In this document: piece by piece, positions 60,801 to 64,000 of the stretch
Layout: every line of letters starts with the position of its first letter
Position numbering within the stretch: position 1 is the first letter of the stretch
Assembly: GCA_943735955.1 (NCBI GenBank)
Contig: OX030961.1
Span: 1,632,483 to 1,696,482 of the forward strand
DNA: 64,000 bases
Source: Piscicola geometra
Lineage: Eukaryota > Annelida > Clitellata > Hirudinida > Piscicolidae
Direction: 5' to 3'
Made by a program: the position numbers and the translations under genes
The notes under the pieces: model-generated
What the model saw: the letters and a program-made list of their open reading frames with translations, nothing else
What the model was told of the DNA's origin: nothing
Database searches by the model: none

Positions 60801-61359
60801 GGGACACCCTTAAGAGGTTTGGATACGACTATCAGCTGCATCTGACCAGGGTGGGTGTTGTGCTGGAAAGACTATGTTGACCAACACTCTCACTCTACTA
60901 CGACAATAAATCACTAGCATTCAACTAAAGTAACAGCCACAAAAACAGCACTACAATCACAACACACAACAAAAACATTACACCCACAACACACAACAAC
61001 AACACTACACCCACAACACACAACAACAACACACAACAACAACACACAACAACAACACACAACAACAACACTGCACTCACAACACCACACAAAAAATCCA
61101 ATCACATCCACCACAACAACACCGCTCCAATCACAAAACCACAACAACAACACTTTAAACACAACAACAACAAAAACCCTCCAATCACAACACCATAGCA
61201 ACAACAAAAACAACACCAAATTGCAACAACACTCTTGGGCAGGCGAGCAAGTACAGCGTGCAGTTGTGTGCCCAGTGCGAGGTGAGTTGCAAGGTGTTGA
61301 AGGTCGCCTCGATGGGTGAGGCAGCCGAAGAGTGTGTCAAGAAGATGGCATTATTGGAG
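54774..61359 (+). CDS. EFCAB7: EFCAB7-like EF-hand protein (gene span, 3' end open)
   Basis: In vertebrates EFCAB7 is part of the EFCAB7-IQCE module that tethers EVC-EVC2 at the base of the cilium and promotes Hedgehog output. The model joins 54774-54882, 57380-57448, 57545-57687, 57998-58084, 58282-58384, 58872-58942, 59156-59336, 59650-59849, 60017-60222, 60352-60850 and 61243-61359. All ten joins agree in phase; total 1785 nt, 595 codons, no stop. Landmarks: LHHSGR-KQLQKMWT, two canonical EF-hands, DWKRTRLRGGFF, GSYSFF, a third EF-hand and EIWDTLKRFGYDY. A family length of about 630 suggests only the C-terminus is missing. Confidence 0.87.
54890..57318 (+). mobile_element. LINE in EFCAB7 intron 1
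   Basis: Truncated 5' within the endonuclease (KPSDFYVAKFLEILSLFNLS, LDFVISF, TDHYFISF), then a full but mutated RT: SYRPVSNFSFLSKVLEKVIS, SGFRTGHSTETALL, CLDFSSAFDDH, GAPQGSILGPLIF, IYADDSYIY, LNPDKFELI and SLVLSRIDYCNS. Many frame breaks. The end is AAAGGGTGCTATACAAATCA and (TTGA)n at 57290-57315, a simple-repeat tail characteristic of CR1/L2-type LINEs. Same orientation as the gene. Confidence 0.92.
57380..57448 (+). CDS. EFCAB7: EFCAB7 exon 2
   Basis: Acceptor TTCATTCAG; 69 nt coding VLHHSGRHLSRKQLQKMWTA with the split codon. Matches the LQHAGR-x-x-S-x-K-x-[IL]-x-K-x-W-T block of EFCAB7 almost residue for residue. The donor (GTTTAT) is weak but the phase is exact. Confidence 0.85.
57545..57687 (+). 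CDS. EFCAB7: EFCAB7 exon 3: first EF-hand
   Basis: Acceptor ACACGCAG, donor GTTTCT. GYKRFVQLCKQ, then LVAAFRKLDGNHDDFLSFRE. The loop DGNHDDFLSFRE has Asp1, Asn3, Asp5, Ser9 and Glu12, so calcium binding is plausible. The distance from WT in exon 2 to F of GYKRF equals that in the vertebrate protein. Confidence 0.9.
57723..57988. repeat. 30-bp palindrome-rich minisatellite in EFCAB7 intron 3
   Basis: About 8.5 near-identical units made of GATCATCATCATGATCAT and CATGATCATCGT. Each contains several TGATCA palindromes. It ends 10 bp before the acceptor of exon 4. Confidence 0.96.
57998..58084 (+). CDS. EFCAB7: EFCAB7 exon 4: second EF-hand
   Basis: Acceptor GGCTTCCAG, donor GTATTC. KGDRLSNEEIDRFVAAADRN, loop DRNKDGKLNYKE: Asp1, Asn3, Asp5, Gly6, Asn9, Glu12, a canonical loop. 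Confidence 0.92.
58086..58192 (+). repeat. Tandem duplication of about 55 bp beginning at the exon 4 donor
   Basis: GAGGTATTCAACTTTCTAAT at 58082 recurs as GAGATATTCAACTTTCTAAT at about 58133, each followed by ATCATC repeats and CACCATAG. The second copy has AT where the first has the splice donor GT. Confidence 0.85.
58282..58384 (+). CDS. EFCAB7: EFCAB7 exon 5
   Basis: Acceptor CATCATGACAG, donor GTGATG. FVTLVMSTQEELQRAAERKY, then QLKQLSAVSRRSSG. It continues the second EF-hand exit helix as in EFCAB7 (KLYMTTNEQ-type). Confidence 0.82.
58872..58942 (+). CDS. EFCAB7: EFCAB7 exon 6
   Basis: 71 nt, VLEKQWKMPGVEKQQAIEMP and EEFK, phase exact on both sides (acceptor TATTGGCAG, donor GTCTCT). 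Linker without a domain. Confidence 0.65.
58955..59155 (+). repeat. GATGAT/GACGAT microsatellite intron
   Basis: EFCAB7 intron 6 is mostly GATGATGAT with AATGATAAT variants, ending in AAAACGCAG. Confidence 0.9.
59156..59336 (+). CDS. EFCAB7: EFCAB7 exon 7
   Basis: DWKRTRLRGGFFLPVDDEEE, a Glu/Asp run, then TYVYSLNVSRNTSVWIAVEP. The frame of DW-x6-G-x-FF followed by a beta-rich strand and [VL]-x-[IL]-x-[VI]-x-P matches the calpain-domain-III-like part of EFCAB7. The acidic run is a lineage insertion. Confidence 0.88.
59337..59649 (+). repeat. Degenerate GGATGGATGAGT repeats in EFCAB7 intron 7
   Basis: ATGGATGGAT- and GATGAATG-type units from 59340 to about 59600; no coding signal. Confidence 0.75.
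59650..59849 (+). CDS. EFCAB7: EFCAB7 exon 8
   Basis: Acceptor CTATTCTTAG; phase 1 in, phase 0 out. An Asn/Ser-rich insert, then NSLDLILFLLNSDKELVAWS. The SLDLILFLL strand and following Trp fit the corresponding strand of EFCAB7. Confidence 0.72.
60017..60222 (+). CDS. EFCAB7: EFCAB7 exon 9
   Basis: Acceptor TTTCCTTCAG. SASLQADLKKGSYSFFAYTC corresponds to the family's G-x-Y-x-[FL] strand and Cys; then an Asn/Lys insert and VDLVEKRGGAWTLCNIF at the donor GTCTGC, leading to the third EF-hand. Confidence 0.78.
60352..60850 (+). CDS. EFCAB7: EFCAB7 exon 10: third EF-hand and following helices
   Basis: GTLEEIFEMVDVNGGGLVDK, loop DVNGGGLVDKNE (Asp1, Asn3, Gly5, Asp9, Glu12; position 5 is not acidic). 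Later GRMDKEAFVALHLMDVQDGD and EEIWDTLKRFGYDYQLHLTR match the tail helices of the family (W-x-TL-x-x-[MF]-GY). Between them lie about 80 residues of acidic and unrelated sequence (60450-60700) absent from vertebrates; an intron with donor near 60480-60530 and acceptor TCCATACAG at 60701 would explain it. Confidence 0.88.
60900..61232 (+). repeat. ACAACA/ACACAACAAC repeat in EFCAB7 intron 10
   Basis: Irregular CAACAACAACACAAC tract; no coding signal. Confidence 0.9.
61243..61359 (+). CDS. EFCAB7: EFCAB7 exon 11 (tentative)
   Basis: Acceptor TTGGGCAG, donor GTTGTT, 39 codons in phase 0. SKYSVQLCAQCEVSCKVLKV and EAAEECVKKMALLE can be aligned without gaps with the helical segment after GYxxxLxLT in EFCAB7. 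Similarity is weak; an internal GTGAGT at 61282 could instead end the exon early. Confidence 0.5.
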
Positions 61360-61744
61360 GTTGTTGTTGAAATTGTTGTTGTTGTATTTAAATTTTTTTA
61401 AAGTTTTTGCAGAAGTTATTTAGAAGTTATTGTTGTTTTGTTGCTTTTAGTTCTTTGTTCCTATTCCGCATGAACCAACCATCCCGGTCTCATACAGAGG
61501 AGGTATGTGAACACCTCCCCTTTTTTTTCTCAGAGCCTCATCGCATTGGTTGGTATGGATGAGCTCCTCTCTATCTTTCCTGCTACTCTTGCAGTCCCAG
61601 AAATGGTCTGGGTTGGTTTCTACTTCACCACACAGCTCACAGGTGGCGTCTTCTTTCCGACCGTTTCTGCTGATTAAAGCGGTGACTGAACAGTGGCCAT
61701 TGCGTAGTTGGGCCAAAAATGTTTCTGCTCGCCTACCGGTGCCA

Positions 61745-61858
61745 TCTTTTTTTCAACGGGCACCGTAGATTCGTTTTCGCCTTGGATCCATTAACTCAAG
61801 ATGTTTTTGTTCGCTTTGTTAAGGGTGCAATACAAATAATTAGTAATTGGTTAATTGA
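61745..61858 (+). mobile_element. LINE 3' tail fragment
   Basis: GTTCGCTTTGTTAAGGGTGC, then AATACAAATAATTAGTAATT, resembles the end of the LINE at 54890-57318. Nested between parts of the minus-strand LINE. Confidence 0.6.
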
Positions 61859-62384
61859 AGTTTCATACTTCTTTTAAAGATTGCCAACCACGTGACAGAG
61901 TGTGGTTGCTCGTTTTGGCTTGCGGTGAGTGCAGCTTTGTCTGCCGCCTTGTTACCTTGAACATCAGTGTGACCAGGAATCAATTGCACTGTCATATTGC
62001 TGCTCCGGCTGGCTCTCAAGAGATCTTCTTTTGTCCTGCTGAGGTGTTGATCGCTGAATCTTGCTAGGTCTTGTAGGCTTTCATTACTTCTTTTGCTGTT
62101 GGTGAAGATGGTAGCTCTGCCTGGCTGGTGCTCCACGATCCACTTCGCTGCTAAGCTGATGGCTCGGAGTTCAGCATCATGGGCTGAGCAGAGTACACCT
62201 GCTTCTTTGATCCAGACGTCCCTCACCACCTCACCTTCCATTGCCACCACTGCACTCTCGCCATTCCTGTTGCTGTCGTCTACAGACCCGTCAGCATGGT
62301 GTATCCGGGCCACTGCCCCTCTCCCCTTTATAACTGAAAACACATTTTAATAGATAGAAAAATATTTTTTAATGTTTATTGAGT

Positions 62385-62945
62385 AGGGGAAGGTTGCTCA
62401 AGATGAACCGGTTCTAAAGATGGAAAGAGCTTGTTTACAGCTATGCGATATAGACATTTTTACTTATTTGTGCATTCGTTTTCCAAACACATTTATATTT
62501 TGGTTTCGTTTCTGAAAGTTGTCTCGTTCAATAATAATCATTTCAAAACTGATTTCTAGAAGAATAGTTAGAAAGTTAGAATATAACTTTTTGCTGTTTT
62601 TTTCTCAACATCCGAAGAAGTAAAATTTTTATTTTTTCATTATTAATTAGATGATACACTACAGTTTCATTATGTGCAAGCAGTATAATTAAAAATTTAG
62701 TGATTAGCCTGTTATAACCATGGATGTGTAGCATTATCATAGTTGCCTAAGACGAAACATGAATAGTTGCCTAAGATGAAACGTATGAAGATATTAGACA
62801 TTGATAAATCTGTCTCTGGCATTTGTTCCTCTTGGGTAATGATAAATCTATATAGGCTATATACAGTATAAAAGACTTTATAAAGTATATTCTAAATAGA
62901 CTATTGAAAACTTATACAAACCAATAATTTACTTTTTTATTAAAT
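62385..62945 (+). repeat. Dispersed repeat, copy 2 (other copy at 47895-48372)
   Basis: Starts GGTTGCTCAAGATGAACCGG and ends in TTCTAAATAGACTATTGAAA and an AT tail. It also has two internal TTGCCTAAGA-GAAAC motifs. It replaces the RT region of the surrounding LINE. Confidence 0.75.
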
Positions 62946-63559
62946 AAATGGCTCAAACTAACTTTTTTTGAATCTGAGGTCTGCCGAGTTCCTCAAGTAT
63001 GTCCTGTCTTGCCTCACCGTGCTGAAGCCCTTGAGACCCTCGAGCCGCGTGTGCTCATTGAGCTTTGACTCTTGCATCAGCACCACGTCGATATTCCACT
63101 TCTGCAGCCATCTCTCCAGCTCATACTGCTTCGGCGTAATCCCATCAGCATTCCACTGGCAAACTCTTATCCTTCTTCTTCCAACCAATGCACTGCTTTG
63201 CTTGGTTTGGACAGTGTGCGTTGGTCTATAGACGATTGCAGCAGGGGGTCTCGTTGCGTTTCAGCACCTTTGGCCCTGGGTTAAAGGGAACATCGCCGGC
63301 TTAGAGGATGAAGTTAGGACAGAGGGATATACGCCGGTTTATGTCCTCTAGCTTCGAAAAACCCATTTTTGTGTTGGTGTTGTTGTTGCGCCTTCTTCTT
63401 GAAAGAAGGGAAAGAGTGCATTGAGGTGCTTGTCGTGCCCAAGAAGGTGGGACTATGTTGCCGTTGTGTTGTTGTTGTTGTTGAATTGGTCAGAAAGATT
63501 GAAAACACTTAATACCTATTTCAGAAAAAGATAGCTTATTTTATAAAACCACAATACAA

Positions 63560-63850
63560 CATCAGCAATAATATTAACTCTACAACAAAAACACAACACA
63601 ACATAACACAATAACAACATAATACAATAACAACATCTACACAACAACAACATCTACACAACAACAACATCTACCCAACAACAACATCTACACAACGACA
63701 ACATCTACACAACAACAACAACAACGACAACATCTACACAACAACAACAACAACTACACAACAACAACATCTACACAACGACAACATCTACACAACAACA
63801 ACATCTACACAACAACAACAACAAAAACAACAAGAAGCAAACAACACAAC
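63560..63850 (+). repeat. ACAACAACATCTACAC minisatellite
   Basis: Units of ACAACAACATCTACAC with ACGACAAC variants fill nearly 300 bp. Confidence 0.93.
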
Positions 63851-63872
63851 AGGGCGAGCACTTTGCTTGCAG

Positions 63873-63960
63873 GACAGACTCAAGAGTCCTCCTTCACGTC
63901 GTCGCCACTGCGCACTTCGCCTGCGTCGTCGCTCAAAACACGGTCCTCTTCCTGCATGCT
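63873..63960 (+). CDS. EFCAB7: Possible further EFCAB7 exon at the window edge
   Basis: After TTGCTTGCAG the sequence becomes GC-rich and non-repetitive. One frame reads DSRVLLHVVATAHFACVVAQ, loosely like the beta-rich C-terminus of EFCAB7. Its phase does not fit the tentative exon 11, so an exon is missing or this is not coding. Confidence 0.3.
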
Positions 63961-64000
63961 CTCATCTCAATATTAATAATGATAATATTAATAATACTAA

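Larger units (their letters stand above)
61440..63520 (-). mobile_element. LINE with RNase H, zinc knuckle and 2A-like motif, RT deleted
   Basis: Reading the minus strand: ORF1-like tail and a 2A-like GDVPFNPGP (63300-63271); endonuclease start RIRVCQWNADGITPKQYELE and VVLMQESKL (63188-62960); then a foreign repeat (62945-62385); then RNase H (62343-61860: AGVLCSAHDAELRAI, IPGHTDVQGNKAADKAA); then a CCHC-type knuckle CELCGEVETNPDHFWDCKSS (61660-61580). The reverse transcriptase is gone. RNase H after RT is typical of I/R1/LOA-like clades. A LINE tail on the + strand (about 61745-61858) splits RNase H from the knuckle. Confidence 0.85.

Overview
The window looks like AT-rich nuclear DNA of an invertebrate animal. 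Protein genes are split by GT-AG introns, and two encode animal signalling proteins (Axin and EFCAB7). Micro- and minisatellites are abundant, and many transposable elements are at different stages of decay. I cannot name the species. All exon models were read by eye from open frames, splice signals, phase bookkeeping and remembered family motifs; no search was run.

Region 1 (about 0.66-13.4 kb, + strand): an unrecognised gene for a very low-complexity protein. Four exons join in consistent phase (661-2239, 6986-8987, 11466-12967, 13275-13402; 1737 codons including stop). Its first intron holds a 4.5-kb, nearly perfect 16-bp satellite; its second holds a dead piggyBac transposase.

Region 2 (13.4-32 kb): a transposon-rich interval with no supported host gene. 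It holds several LINE pieces (one keeps ORF1 and endonuclease but not RT), a MULE remnant, a hAT transposase split by a 128-bp solo-LTR-like insert, and a second copy of that insert. One small ORF at 17174 is unexplained.

Region 3 (32.0-54.5 kb, + strand): an Axin gene. I can place the tankyrase-binding peptide, RGS domain, GSK3-binding helix, beta-catenin-binding helix and DIX domain, in the order expected for Axin, in seven exons. The 13-kb fourth... interval between exons 3 and 4 is filled with MITEs, a hAT, SINEs and minisatellites. The DIX exon has one in-frame TGA in otherwise alignable sequence, and an 811-bp TIR element sits 12 bp past its splice donor.

Region 4 (54.77-61.36 kb, + strand): an EFCAB7 gene (EF-hand protein of the ciliary EvC/Hedgehog module). 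Eleven exons join in perfect phase (595 codons so far). It starts only 300 bp after the Axin stop. A LINE sits in intron 1.

Region 5 (61.4-64 kb): an internally deleted LINE on the minus strand with RNase H, zinc knuckle and a 2A-like motif, then ACAACA repeats and a possible further EFCAB7 exon at the edge.
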